A stretch of DNA of 64,000 nucleotides from an uncultured Alphaproteobacteria bacterium (GCA_903822175.1 CAIJOB010000038.1:52248-116247), one strand, 5' to 3'; counted from the first letter of the stretch, positions 1-8,071 are shown. The notes: generated by a model from the sequence alone, not told the origin. A program made the numbers and translations.

Positions 1-26
1 GCGACGCCGCGCTGTCTGGCGCTTCC

Positions 27-1901
27 TTGGCGAGCGCGCCCTTGGCCAATGCGCGCGTCGCGCTGGTCGGCAATCCCAATTCCGGCAAGACGGCGCTGTT
101 CAACGCGCTCACCGGCAGCCGCCAGAAGGTGGCCAACTACGCCGGCGTCACCGTCGAGCGGAAAGAGGGCCAGGTGGCGACGCCGCACGGACGGTCGCTG
201 TCGGTGATCGATCTGCCGGGCACCTATTCGCTGCGCGCCCGCAGCCCCGACGAGGTGGTCACCCGCGACGCGGTGCTGGGCCGGCTGGCCGGCGAGACGC
301 CGCCGGACGTGCTGGTCTGCGTCGCCGACGCCACCAACCTGCGCCTGGTGCTGCGGCTGATCCTGGAGCTGAAGGCGGTGGGCCGGCCGATGGTGCTGGC
401 GCTCAACATGTACGACATCGCCCAGCGCCAGGGCCTGCGGATCGACCTGGATGGGCTGGCGCGCGAGATCGGCTGCCCGATCGTCACCACCGTGGCCACC
501 CGCAAGCGCGGCATCGAGGATCTGGTGGCCCAGGTAGAAGCCTTGATCGAGGCCGGTGGGCTCAACGGCGACAACACCTGGCGCGAGCCGGACGCCGGCC
601 AGATCCGCGACGCCCACCGCGAGGCGCAGCGCATCCTCAAGGCCCATGTCCGCGCGCCGGAGCGGCCCGACACCTTCACCGGCAAGGTGGATGGCGTGCT
701 GCTGCACCCTGTCGCTGGCCTGGCGATCCTGCTGACCCTGCTCTTCGTTATGTTCCAGGCGGTGTTCACCTGGTCGAAGGCGGCCGGCGACCTGATGACC
801 GAGGGTTTCACCGCGGTCGGCGTCTTCGTGGCCGCGCATCTGCCGCCCGGCATGCTGACCAGCTTCCTGACCGATGGGGTGATCTCAGGCGTCGGCAGCG
901 TGATCGTCTTCCTGCCGCAGATCCTGGTGCTGTTCTTCTTCATCATCCTCTTGGAAGACTTCGGGTACATGGCCCGCGCGGCCTTCCTGATGGACCGGAT
1001 CATGGGCGGCGCGGGGCTGCACGGGCGCGCCTTCATCCCGCTGCTGTCGAGCTTCGCCTGCGCGATTCCAGGGATCATGGCGACGCGGGTGATCGACAAC
1101 AAACGCGACCGGCTGACCACCATCATGGTGGCGCCGCTGATGACCTGCTCGGCGCGGATTCCGGTCTACACCCTGATCATCTCGGCCTTCATTCCCAACC
1201 GCAGCGTGCTGGGCGTGTTGAACCTGCCAGGGCTGGTGATGTTCGGGCTCTATGCGGCGGGCATCCTGAGCGCACTCGGGGTCTCGTTCATCACGCGGCG
1301 GCTGTTCTGGCGGGGCGCGGTCGAGCCCTTCCTGATGGAGCTACCGGCCTACAAGCTGCCCGACCCGGTCAATGTGCTGCGCAGCCTCTATATCCGCGGC
1401 AAGATCTTCATCACCCGGGCCGGCACGATCATCTTCCCGATGATGATCCTGGTGTGGTTCCTGTCGTCGTTCCCGGGGGCTCCCGCAGGCGCGACCGACC
1501 CGGCGATCAACTACAGCTTCGCCGGGCAGATTGGCCATTTCCTGGCCCCGGCGCTCGCGCCCATCGGCTTCAACTGGCAGATGACCGTCGCGCTGATCCC
1601 GGGCTTCGCGGCGCGGGAAGTCGCGGTCGCGGCGCTCGGCACGGTCTACGCCATCGGCAATGCCGACGCCTCGCCCGGCGCGCTCGCCACCACCCTGCAG
1701 CACCACTGGTCGATCGCTACCGGCCTGGCGTTCCTGGCCTGGTACGTCTTCGCCCCGCAGTGCGCCTCAACCATCGGGGTGGTGAAGCGCGAGACAAACT
1801 CCTGGCTCTGGCCGGCGGTGATGCTGGTCTACATGACGGGCCTGGCCTACCTGGCCGCGCTGATCGTCTATCAGGTCGCGAAGGCCAGCGGCCTCGGCTA
1901 G
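27..1901 (+). CDS. feoB: Ferrous iron transport protein B (FeoB), 5' end at window edge
   Basis: FeoB is the inner-membrane Fe(II) uptake permease with a cytoplasmic GTPase domain. The N-terminal G domain is complete: G1 GNPNSGKT (residues 15-22), G3 DLPGT (62-66) and G4 NMYD (127-130). After a helical spacer the membrane part starts near residue 215 and contains the conserved GYMARAAFLMDRIM and SSFACAIPGIMATR gate motifs, then several hydrophobic segments to the C-terminus. About 624 residues is shorter than E. coli FeoB but normal for compact alphaproteobacterial forms. The start is uncertain: TTG at 27 is the first in-frame initiator visible, but the frame is open to the left edge, so the true start may lie outside the window. 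A feoA gene would be expected upstream and cannot be seen. Confidence 0.95.
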   Translation: MASAPLANARVALVGNPNSGKTALFNALTGSRQKVANYAGVTVERKEGQVATPHGRSLSVIDLPGTYSLRARSPDEVVTRDAVLGRLAGETPPDVLVCVADATNLRLVLRLILELKAVGRPMVLALNMYDIAQRQGLRIDLDGLAREIGCPIVTTVATRKRGIEDLVAQVEALIEAGGLNGDNTWREPDAGQIRDAHREAQRILKAHVRAPERPDTFTGKVDGVLLHPVAGLAILLTLLFVMFQAVFTWSKAAGDLMTEGFTAVGVFVAAHLPPGMLTSFLTDGVISGVGSVIVFLPQILVLFFFIILLEDFGYMARAAFLMDRIMGGAGLHGRAFIPLLSSFACAIPGIMATRVIDNKRDRLTTIMVAPLMTCSARIPVYTLIISAFIPNRSVLGVLNLPGLVMFGLYAAGILSALGVSFITRRLFWRGAVEPFLMELPAYKLPDPVNVLRSLYIRGKIFITRAGTIIFPMMILVWFLSSFPGAPAGATDPAINYSFAGQIGHFLAPALAPIGFNWQMTVALIPGFAAREVAVAALGTVYAIGNADASPGALATTLQHHWSIATGLAFLAWYVFAPQCASTIGVVKRETNSWLWPAVMLVYMTGLAYLAALIVYQVAKASGLG

Positions 1902-2031
1902 CGAAAAATCGCCCGTAAGCGGACTAAACCGCAGGGTGCATCTTTACGATGAATTCAACCTGGTCCTTAACTTGCCGCTAAACGAGACGGGCGCAGGTTG
2001 GTCTCGTGCAGAACTCGCATGGGGCGCTTCA

Positions 2032-2340
2032 ATGACCATTCAAGCCGTCGAACCAGGCAAAAGGCCGGTCCGTGGAAACCAGACTCTCGCCAAGCGCGTG
2101 CGAGAGACCTTGCTCTCGCTCGGCGGCGAGGCGCATCGCGCGATCGTCATCGAACAGATCGCCAAGCACATGGGCCACGACACCCGTCAGATCCCGGAGG
2201 ATCTGTCCGAGGCGGTGATCCTCTCCTTCGAACAGAACTGGCGCGATGAGCGCCGGCGCGCGGCCTACGGCTTTCATCTGCCGTTCGGCGAAGGCTCGCA
2301 CCGCTGGGGCCTGATCCGCGAAGAGAACTTTGCTCACTAG
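2032..2340 (+). CDS. Small hypothetical protein after feoB
   Basis: A 102-residue soluble basic protein of unknown function. I place the start at ATG 2032 (MTIQAVEPGKRPVRG...) rather than an in-frame GTG at 1936, because the intervening residues look like non-coding sequence. It has no signal peptide or membrane segment. The middle (residues 20-60) is predicted helical with a pattern like a small winged-helix or helix-turn-helix protein (AHRAIVIEQIAKHMG...), and the tail is aromatic-rich (YGFHLPFGEGSHRWGL). It lies about 130 bases after feoB on the same strand, so co-transcription is possible, but the gap is larger than in the tight operons elsewhere here. I do not recognise a named family. 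Confidence 0.7.
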   Translation: MTIQAVEPGKRPVRGNQTLAKRVRETLLSLGGEAHRAIVIEQIAKHMGHDTRQIPEDLSEAVILSFEQNWRDERRRAAYGFHLPFGEGSHRWGLIREENFAH

Positions 2341-2379
2341 TCGGCCTTCGCCGACGGGCGCCCACTAAAGCAGGCGCCC
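2341..2379. terminator. Hairpins between convergent genes
   Basis: Two stem-loops lie between the convergent ends of the small gene at 2340 and marR at 2385. The first is TCGGC/GCCGA (2341-2354, four-base loop). The second is GGGCGCC/GGCGCCC (2356-2379, ten-base loop). No long T tract follows, so intrinsic termination is plausible but not certain. Confidence 0.4.
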
Positions 2380-2384
2380 CCTAA

Positions 2385-2870
2385 CTAGGGCGCGTCGCCC
2401 GCCAGGTGCCCGGCCGCCGACTGCAGGCGGGCGAGCAGGCGCTTGAGCAGGGCGACCTCGTCCGGCGCCAGGCCCGCGATCAGGGCGGCTTCATAGGCCA
2501 GCGCCAGCGGCGAGATCTCCGCATAGAGGCTGGCGCCCTCCGCCGTCAGCGCCAGCACATGGCTGCGGCCGTCGGCGTGGTGGTCGGAACGCCCGATCAG
2601 ATGGCGCTTCAAGAGCCCCTGGGCGGCGCGGCTGACCGTCACCTTGTCCATCACCGTGCGGGCGACCAGCTGGCCCTGGGTCAGGCCGCCGTCCTCGGCC
2701 AGCACGCAGATCAGCCGCCACTGCGGCACCGAGAGGCCGAAGCGGTCCTGATAGGCCCGCGCGATCAGGCCGGAGACGGCGTTGGAGGCGACGGACAGGC
2801 GGTAGGGGAGGTAGGCGTCGAGCCGAAGCTCGGCCTCGCTGGAGTCCCGACCGCCGCCGTCCGGGCTCAT
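2385..2870 (-). CDS. MarR-family transcriptional regulator of the homogentisate operon
   Basis: A 161-residue winged-helix repressor of the MarR type. The core runs from the dimerisation helix (LPYRLSVASNAVSGLIARAY, residues 21-40) through WRLICVLAEDGGLTQGQLVA and the recognition helix MDKVTVSRAAQGLLKRHLI to the wing SDHHADGRSHVLALTAEG. The start is ATG 2870, which overlaps the fahA stop in an ATGA quartet, so it is translationally coupled as the last gene of the tyrosine degradation operon. The location implies that it controls this operon and itself, with an aromatic pathway intermediate as the likely ligand. A candidate operator is the palindrome upstream of hppD (7402-7419). Ligand and target are inferred. 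Confidence 0.9.
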   Translation of the reverse strand: MSPDGGGRDSSEAELRLDAYLPYRLSVASNAVSGLIARAYQDRFGLSVPQWRLICVLAEDGGLTQGQLVARTVMDKVTVSRAAQGLLKRHLIGRSDHHADGRSHVLALTAEGASLYAEISPLALAYEAALIAGLAPDEVALLKRLLARLQSAAGHLAGDAP

Positions 2871-3871
2871 TTCGCGGCGACCTCTTGCTCGATGGCGCCG
2901 AAGATCGTGTGGCGCTTGGCGTCGCGCATCTCGATGCGGACGGTGTCGCCGGCCTTGAGGAACGGCGTCTTGGGCGCGCCCGACGCGATGGTCTCGATGG
3001 TGCGGATCTCGGCGAGGCAGCTGTAGCCGACGCCGCCGTCGGCCACCGGCTTGCCGGGCCCGCCATCGGGGCTGCGGTTGGAAACCGTGCCGGAGCCGAC
3101 GATGGTCCCGGCTGAGAGCGCACGGGTCTTGGCGGCGTGGGCGACCAGGGTCCCGAAGTCGAAGGTCATGTCGACGCCGGCGTCGGCCTCGCCCAGCGGC
3201 TTGCCGTTCAGTTCGATGGAGAGCGCCCCGGAAAGCTTGCCGTCCTTCCAGCCCGGCAAGGCGTCGGGTGTCACCGCCACCGGGGAGAAGGCCGAGGCGG
3301 GCTTGGACTGGAAGAAGCCGAAGCCCTTGGCCAGCTCGCCCGGGATCAGGTTGCGCAGGGATACGTCGTTGCAGAGCATGACCAGACGGATGGCGGCCAA
3401 CGCCTGCTCGCGGCTCGCGCCCTGCGGCACGTCCCCGGTGATCACCGCGATCTCGCCTTCGAGATCCAGGCCCCAGGCCGGATCGGCGAGCGGGATCGGG
3501 TCGCGCGGCCCGAGGAATCCGTCGGAGCCCCCCTGGTACATCAAGGGGTCGGTCCAGAAGCTGTCCGGCATGTCGGCGGCCCGCGCCTGACGCACCAAGG
3601 CCACGTGGTTCACATAGGCCGAGCCGTCGGCCCACTGGTAGGCGCGCGGCAAGGGGCTCGCCGCGGCGTGTTCGTGGAAGCGCTCCGTCGGCACCGCGCC
3701 CAGCTCCAGGCTCTCCGCCAGGCCGCGCAGCACCGGCTCGACGCCGGCCCAATGGTCCAGGGCCGCCTGCAGGGTTGGGGCGATGTGGTGCGCCTCGGTG
3801 AACCAGGCGAGGTCGTTGGAGACCACCACCAGCCGTCCGTCACGGCCGCCCTTGAGGGACGCTAGCTTCAT
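2867..3871 (-). CDS. fahA: Fumarylacetoacetate hydrolase family protein
   Basis: A 334-residue protein of the FAH fold, expected to cleave fumarylacetoacetate to fumarate and acetoacetate, the last step of homogentisate breakdown. Metal-site signatures are visible: WGLDLEGE (acidic pair Glu138/Glu140) and LCNDVSLRN (Asp169), then the GFGFFQSKPASAFSPVAVTPD stretch and the IVGSGTVSN loop typical of fumarylacetoacetases. It is shorter than the roughly 420-residue animal enzyme but normal for bacterial forms. Twelve bases separate it from the 91-codon gene upstream, and its stop overlaps the marR start. The operon context with hppD and hmgA makes fumarylacetoacetase more likely than a generic FAH-family hydrolase. 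Confidence 0.9.
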   Translation of the reverse strand: MKLASLKGGRDGRLVVVSNDLAWFTEAHHIAPTLQAALDHWAGVEPVLRGLAESLELGAVPTERFHEHAAASPLPRAYQWADGSAYVNHVALVRQARAADMPDSFWTDPLMYQGGSDGFLGPRDPIPLADPAWGLDLEGEIAVITGDVPQGASREQALAAIRLVMLCNDVSLRNLIPGELAKGFGFFQSKPASAFSPVAVTPDALPGWKDGKLSGALSIELNGKPLGEADAGVDMTFDFGTLVAHAAKTRALSAGTIVGSGTVSNRSPDGGPGKPVADGGVGYSCLAEIRTIETIASGAPKTPFLKAGDTVRIEMRDAKRHTIFGAIEQEVAAK

Positions 3872-3883
3872 CGGGGCTTCCTT

Positions 3884-4159
3884 TCAGCTCGCCGTCTTCG
3901 GGGCGATTGTACGCGCCACCCTAGCGCCGTCTTCGTAGGCTTGGCGCTGGTAAACCGTGACCTCGACGCGAATGTCACCGCCTGCCGCATCTTCCCACAG
4001 GTAGCTGCGCTCGATGCAGACCTCGCGGCCCATGGGCGTAAAGCCCTCGAAGGTGTCGCCCCAGGGCGTCAGGCCAGAGAGCTCCTTCCAGCCGAGGGTG
4101 CAGGCGCGGCCGAGTTCGTCCGTCGCGGTGGCTTCGAGATCGTCGTGGATGGGGCTCAA
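3884..4159 (-). CDS. 91-residue hypothetical protein in the homogentisate operon
   Basis: A small soluble protein (starts MSPIHDDLEATATDELGR) read from a TTG that overlaps the hmgA stop codon in a TTGA quartet. This coupling is the reason for choosing that start; an in-frame extension across hmgA has poor composition and is rejected. The protein is acidic with several tryptophans and a GWKELSGLTPWGDTFEGF stretch, and its strand-rich C-terminal half (IRVEVTVYQRQAYEDG) suggests a compact beta fold. There is no signal peptide. It sits between hmgA and fahA, the place where maleylacetoacetate isomerase might be expected, but it is far too short and shows no GST-like motif. Function unknown; a role in tyrosine/homogentisate metabolism is inferred from position only. 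Confidence 0.75.
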   Translation of the reverse strand: MSPIHDDLEATATDELGRACTLGWKELSGLTPWGDTFEGFTPMGREVCIERSYLWEDAAGGDIRVEVTVYQRQAYEDGARVARTIAPKTAS

Positions 4160-5292
4160 GCCTGGGTCTTCCAGCTGTCGACATAGGCCGCGTTCTCGAC
4201 GCCGGCGGCCGCCTCGCCGACCTCCAGTGGATCGCGGGTGTCGATCATCACGGCGTATTCGTCGGTGGCGGCCTTGGGCTGGCTCAGCATGTTCTTCAGC
4301 GCCTTGGGGTGCGGGCCGTGGGTGAAGCCTGACGGATGGAAGGTCATCATCCCAGCCTCGATGTGGTCGCGGCTGAAGAAGTCGCCGGCGTGGTAGAACA
4401 GCACCTCGTCGTAGTCGTCGTTGTTGTGGAAGAACGGCACCTTCAGCGCGCCGGGGTCGGTCTCGAAGGGGCGTGGCGCGAAGGTGCAGACCACGAAGCG
4501 GTCGCTGAGGAAGGTCGTGTGGACGCTGGGCGGCAGGTGGTAGCGGTGGCTGGAGACGGGCCGCAGGTCGGCGACGTTCAGGCGCACCGGCGCAAGGTCG
4601 CCGTGCCAGCCGACGGCGTCGAGCGGATTGTAGGGGAAGGTCACAGTCGACACCTCGCCGCGCTTCTTCACCTCGACACGGTAATCGCCCGCTTCGTTCT
4701 GGTGATCCTTGAACGCCTCGTCGATGGCCGGGGTCTCCAGCATGGCCGGATCGAACAGGGCGTGGCCGCCGAGCAGGCCTTTGTCGGGCAGGGTGAAGTG
4801 GGTGTTGGTCGCCTGGATCATCAGGACCGCGGTCGGCTCGCTGGGCGCGAGCCGCCACATGGTCCCGCGCGGCAGATAGAGGTAGTCGCCGGCCCGGAAG
4901 CTCAGGTGGCCGTAGTCGCAGAAGAGGTCGCCGCTGCCTGAGTGGACGAACAATAGCTGGTCGCCATCGGCGTTACGGGCCAAGGCCGGCATGGGCTGGC
5001 TGAGCTTCCAGAAGCGGATTTCGACGGCGGGATTGTAGAGCACCTGGCCGGCCGCCCAGGGGCTGGGCTCGGCGGCATTCAGCGCATTGAGGTCGAAGGC
5101 GCGGGGACGCAGCGGGCCCTCGAAGTTCACCCAGCCGGTGGGCGGGCGCTTATGGTGGATGAAGGCGGCGGGGCCGAAGAAGCCCTCCTTGGAAATCTCC
5201 CGCTCATAGGTGCCGGCCGGCATGTCGGCGTGGGCCTGGCGGGAGTGGTCGCCCTGCGCGCCGCGCACGGGAATCCAGTTGCGGTTGGCCAT
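4156..5292 (-). CDS. hmgA: Homogentisate 1,2-dioxygenase (short bacterial form)
   Basis: This non-heme iron enzyme opens homogentisate to maleylacetoacetate. The 378-residue double-cupin protein begins MANRNWIPV and contains KEGFFGPAAFIHHKRPPTGW. The likely iron site is His289 in FFHNNDDYDEV, an acidic ligand (Asp295 or Glu296) and His325 in FTHGPHP. The protein is shorter than classical HGD (about 430-445 residues), and the His-to-Glu spacing is seven rather than the six of the human enzyme (His335/Glu341), so it belongs to a divergent HGD branch. The start ATG shares one base with the stop of the upstream isoaspartyl peptidase (TGATG), and the stop overlaps the next gene. It lies with hppD and fahA, which supports the assignment. 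Confidence 0.9.
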   Translation of the reverse strand: MANRNWIPVRGAQGDHSRQAHADMPAGTYEREISKEGFFGPAAFIHHKRPPTGWVNFEGPLRPRAFDLNALNAAEPSPWAAGQVLYNPAVEIRFWKLSQPMPALARNADGDQLLFVHSGSGDLFCDYGHLSFRAGDYLYLPRGTMWRLAPSEPTAVLMIQATNTHFTLPDKGLLGGHALFDPAMLETPAIDEAFKDHQNEAGDYRVEVKKRGEVSTVTFPYNPLDAVGWHGDLAPVRLNVADLRPVSSHRYHLPPSVHTTFLSDRFVVCTFAPRPFETDPGALKVPFFHNNDDYDEVLFYHAGDFFSRDHIEAGMMTFHPSGFTHGPHPKALKNMLSQPKAATDEYAVMIDTRDPLEVGEAAAGVENAAYVDSWKTQA

Positions 5293-6275
5293 CAGGCTTC
5301 GTCCTTGTAGATCGCCACCTCGAGCTCAACGCCGTCGGCGATGCGGGCGCGGTACATGCCAGACGTGTTGAAGCTCCAGGCCATCTGGCCGTCCGGCGTC
5401 ACCGCGATCACCCCGCCCTTGCCGCCTAAGGCTTCGAGGTCGGTCTGGATCACTTCGTCGACGGCGGCCTGCAGGCTCAGGCCCTTCAACTCGACCAGCG
5501 CGGCGATGGCGCGGGCCACGGAGAGGCGGATGAAATACTCGCCATCGCCAGTGCCGGAGACCGCGCAGGACTTGTCGGAGGCATAGGTTCCGGCGCCGAT
5601 CAGCGGCGAGTCGCCGACCCGGCCCCAGGACTTGGCGGTCACCCCGCCGGTGGAGGTGCCGGCCGCGACGTGGCCGTGGCTGTCGCGGGCCACCACCCCG
5701 ACGGTGCCGCGCTTGCCCTCGTCATGGGCCAGCGCCGCCTGGCGTTCGTCGGTATCGGCGCCGGCGGGTCTGGCCGGGATCGGCTTGCCCTCCCGGGTCA
5801 GTTGTTTCTCAAGAGCACGCCAGCGGCGTTCGACGAAGAAGTAGCCGGTGGGAACGCTCTCCAGCCCCTGGCCCTGGGCGAAGGCGTCGGCGCCGCGTCC
5901 GATCAGCAGCACGTGCGGCGAAGCCTCCATCACCCGGCGCGCCGCGGTGATCGGGTTCTTCACATGGGTGACACCGGCCACGGCGCCGGCCTCCAGAGTC
6001 GCCCCGTCCATGATCGCGGCGTCCAGCTCGACGCAGCCCTCGGCGGTGAAGACTGCGCCGCGCCCGGCGTTGAACAGGGGATCGTCTTCCAGGACATGGA
6101 TCGCCGCCTCGACCGCGTCGAGCGCTACGCCGCCGCCGCGCAGCACCGCCGCGCCGGCCTGCGCCGCCTGGGCCAGCACGCCGCGGTAGGCCTCGTCCTG
6201 CTCAGGCGTCAGGTCGGCTCGGTCGATGACGCCGGAACCGCCGTGCAGGACCAGGGACCAGGTGGGAGCGCTCAT
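5292..6275 (-). CDS. iaaA: Isoaspartyl peptidase / L-asparaginase (Ntn hydrolase)
   Basis: A 327-residue plant-type asparaginase (peptidase T2). It begins SLVLHGGSG and contains DDPLFNAGRGAVFTAEG and VELDAAIMDG. The autocleavage site is GKRGTVGVVARD, with Thr191 the expected N-terminal nucleophile of the beta subunit, and the downstream GDSPLIGAGTYA and SGTGDGEYFIR motifs are intact. No signal peptide, so cytoplasmic. Known family activities are hydrolysis of beta-aspartyl dipeptides and asparagine. It sits between hppD (five-base gap) and hmgA (one-base overlap), so it is clearly part of the tyrosine operon, although the pathway has no step needing this chemistry. The link to peptide or amino acid turnover is inference. 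Confidence 0.92.
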   Translation of the reverse strand: MSAPTWSLVLHGGSGVIDRADLTPEQDEAYRGVLAQAAQAGAAVLRGGGVALDAVEAAIHVLEDDPLFNAGRGAVFTAEGCVELDAAIMDGATLEAGAVAGVTHVKNPITAARRVMEASPHVLLIGRGADAFAQGQGLESVPTGYFFVERRWRALEKQLTREGKPIPARPAGADTDERQAALAHDEGKRGTVGVVARDSHGHVAAGTSTGGVTAKSWGRVGDSPLIGAGTYASDKSCAVSGTGDGEYFIRLSVARAIAALVELKGLSLQAAVDEVIQTDLEALGGKGGVIAVTPDGQMAWSFNTSGMYRARIADGVELEVAIYKDEA

Positions 6276-6280
6276 CTCAC

Positions 6281-7375
6281 CTACTTAGGCGGAAGCACGC
6301 CGCGGCGCATCTGGTCCAGTTCGATGCTCTCGAACAGCGCCTTGAAGTTGCCCTCGCCGAAGCCCTCGTTGCCCTTGCGCTGGATCAGCTCGAAGAAGAT
6401 CGGGCCGATCATGTTTTCGGTGAAGATCTGCAGCAGCAGGCCCTGGCCCTCGGTCGGCGCGCCGTCGATCAGGATCTTGTCGGCCTGCAGCCGCTGGACG
6501 TCCTCGCCGTGGCCGGGGACGCGCGCGTCGATGCCGTCGAAATAGGTGTCGATGGTGTCCTGGAACTTCACGCCACCGTCGCGCATGGTCTCGACCGATT
6601 CGTAGATGTCGTTGGTGCCCAGCGCCACGTGCTGGATGCCTTCACCCTTGTAGTCCTTGAGGAATTCCTCGATCTGCGAGTGCTCGTCCTGGCTCTCGTT
6701 GAGCGGGATGCGGATCTTGCCGCAGGGGCTGGTCATCGCCTTGGAGACCAGCGCGGTCTGCTTCCCCTCGATGTCGAAATAACGGATCTCGCGGAAGTTG
6801 AAGATGCGTTCGTAGAAGCCGGCCCAGACCGCCATGTTGCCGCGCTGGACGTTGTGGGTCAGGTGGTCGAGGTAGGTCAGGCCCTTGGCGTTGCCAGCCG
6901 CCGCCTCCGCCGCCCCGGGGATCGGCACGAAGTCGACGTCATAGATCTCCTGCGCCCCGTAGCGGTCGACCAGATAGAGGTTCGAGCCGCCGATGCCTTC
7001 GATCGCGGGAATGTTCAGCTCCATGGGACCGACCGGACCCTGGATCGCTTTGGCGCCGCGCTCGACGGCCAGCTGCAGCGCCTTGGCGGCGTCCTTGACG
7101 CGGAAGGCCATGGCGTTGGCTGAGGGACCGTGGGCGTCGCGGAACGCCGCGGCCTGGCCCGAGGGCTCCATGTTGAGGATGAAGTTGATGTCGCCCTGGC
7201 GGAAGCGCAGCACGTTCTTCGAGCGGTGCTTCGAGACCGCGGTGAAGCCCATCAGCTCGAACAGGCCCTTCAGCCGCTCCGGCTCCGGCGAGGTGAACTC
7301 GACGAACTCGAAGCCGTCGGTGCCCAGCGGGTTCTCGAAGAGGTCGCGGCCTGGCGCCTGAGCTTGCACGGTCAT
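6281..7375 (-). CDS. hppD: 4-hydroxyphenylpyruvate dioxygenase
   Basis: HPPD converts 4-hydroxyphenylpyruvate to homogentisate, entering the pathway completed by HmgA and FahA. The 364-residue protein has two vicinal-oxygen-chelate halves. The iron ligands are His171 (LDHLTHNV), His249 (GIQHVALGT) and Glu329 (IFFELIQR), and the C-terminal GNFKALFESIELDQ helix that gates the active site is present. It is the first gene of the operon, with its start at 7375 and a ribosome-binding sequence (AGGAGA) just upstream. The candidate MarR operator lies about 27 bases before the start codon. No maleylacetoacetate isomerase gene follows in this operon. Confidence 0.97.
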   Translation of the reverse strand: MTVQAQAPGRDLFENPLGTDGFEFVEFTSPEPERLKGLFELMGFTAVSKHRSKNVLRFRQGDINFILNMEPSGQAAAFRDAHGPSANAMAFRVKDAAKALQLAVERGAKAIQGPVGPMELNIPAIEGIGGSNLYLVDRYGAQEIYDVDFVPIPGAAEAAAGNAKGLTYLDHLTHNVQRGNMAVWAGFYERIFNFREIRYFDIEGKQTALVSKAMTSPCGKIRIPLNESQDEHSQIEEFLKDYKGEGIQHVALGTNDIYESVETMRDGGVKFQDTIDTYFDGIDARVPGHGEDVQRLQADKILIDGAPTEGQGLLLQIFTENMIGPIFFELIQRKGNEGFGEGNFKALFESIELDQMRRGVLPPK

Positions 7376-7401
7376 CGGCGGAATCTCCTGTTCGGGCGAG
7401 G

Positions 7402-7419
7402 TCGTATCATATGAAACTA
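7402..7419. promoter_or_regulatory. Candidate MarR operator upstream of hppD
   Basis: The 18-base element TCGTATCATATGAAACTA is an imperfect palindrome centred on CATATG, with 7 of 9 bases matching between half-sites. It lies 27-44 bases before the hppD start and is followed directly by a second palindrome, AACTAGTT (7415-7422). AT-rich symmetric sites of this size are typical MarR targets, and the last gene of the operon encodes a MarR protein. Binding is inferred from symmetry and position only. Confidence 0.5.
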
Positions 7420-7510
7420 GTTATCGGTAGCGGGAAGACAAGACTCGGGCGGCCTGATAGCTGAACGCCTTGAGCTGCCTTCAGGATCGCGATGCTCCGC
7501 AAGACCCCAA

Positions 7511-8071
7511 ATGCTTCGTAAGACCTATGACTGGGTGATGTCGCTGGCCGCGCGGCCGCAGGCTCCGGTGGCGCTGGCCGTCCTGGCCTTCTGCGAGGGC
7601 GTGTTCTTCCCGATTCCCGTCGACGTGCTGCTGATGCCCGTGGTGTTGGGGCGACGCGATCGCGCGATGCTCTACGCGGCGATGACGCTGGTGTGCTCGA
7701 TCCTGGGTGGCTCGTGCGGCTATGCAATCGGTCACTTCCTGCAGCCTGTGGGCCGCTGGATCCTGTCGCTGACCGGTGGGAACTTCGATCAGTTCGCCGC
7801 TTGGTATGGGCACTGGGGCGCGATCCTGATCGCCGTGCCGATCCCCTACAAGCTGACCGCCATCGCCTCAGGCATGATGCAGCTGGACTTCAAGCTGTTC
7901 ATCCTGGTCTCCATCCTGGTCCGCGGCCTGCGGTACGGCGGTGAGGCGCTGCTGCTCAAGGTCTATGGCGAGCCGATTCGCGCCTTCGTGGAAAAGCGCC
8001 TGGCCCTGGTGGCGAGCGGCGCGGCCCTGGCGGTCGTGGGCCTCATCATGGTCTTGAAGTTCGTTCATTAG
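7511..8071 (+). CDS. YqaA/DedA-like inner membrane protein
   Basis: A 186-residue integral membrane protein of the SNARE-associated/DedA superfamily, YqaA branch. The signature region LAFCEGVFFPIPVDVLLMPVV (residues about 26-46) carries the conserved glutamate and proline pattern. It is followed by GGSCGYAIGHFLQPVGR and the second re-entrant motif AVPIPYKLTAIASGMMQLDF. Three to four hydrophobic segments are visible, the last at residues 165-185. DedA-type proteins are linked to lipid scrambling and membrane homeostasis; the specific role of this branch is not settled. It is the first of three plus-strand genes (this, dsbB, coq7). The start is ATG 7511. Confidence 0.85.
   Translation: MLRKTYDWVMSLAARPQAPVALAVLAFCEGVFFPIPVDVLLMPVVLGRRDRAMLYAAMTLVCSILGGSCGYAIGHFLQPVGRWILSLTGGNFDQFAAWYGHWGAILIAVPIPYKLTAIASGMMQLDFKLFILVSILVRGLRYGGEALLLKVYGEPIRAFVEKRLALVASGAALAVVGLIMVLKFVH

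Noticed and set aside
1936..2031. GTG start that would extend the small gene after feoB by 32 codons
   Set aside because: The added residues are not protein-like and the ATG at 2032 is a better start.
2871..3752. In-frame N-terminal extension of marR across fahA
   Set aside because: The extra residues have shadow composition and overlap a conserved enzyme gene; ATG 2870 gives a normal-length MarR coupled to fahA by ATGA.
4160..4858. In-frame N-terminal extension of the 91-codon gene across hmgA
   Set aside because: Arg/Pro-rich shadow of hmgA; the TTG at 4159 overlapping the hmgA stop is the plausible start.
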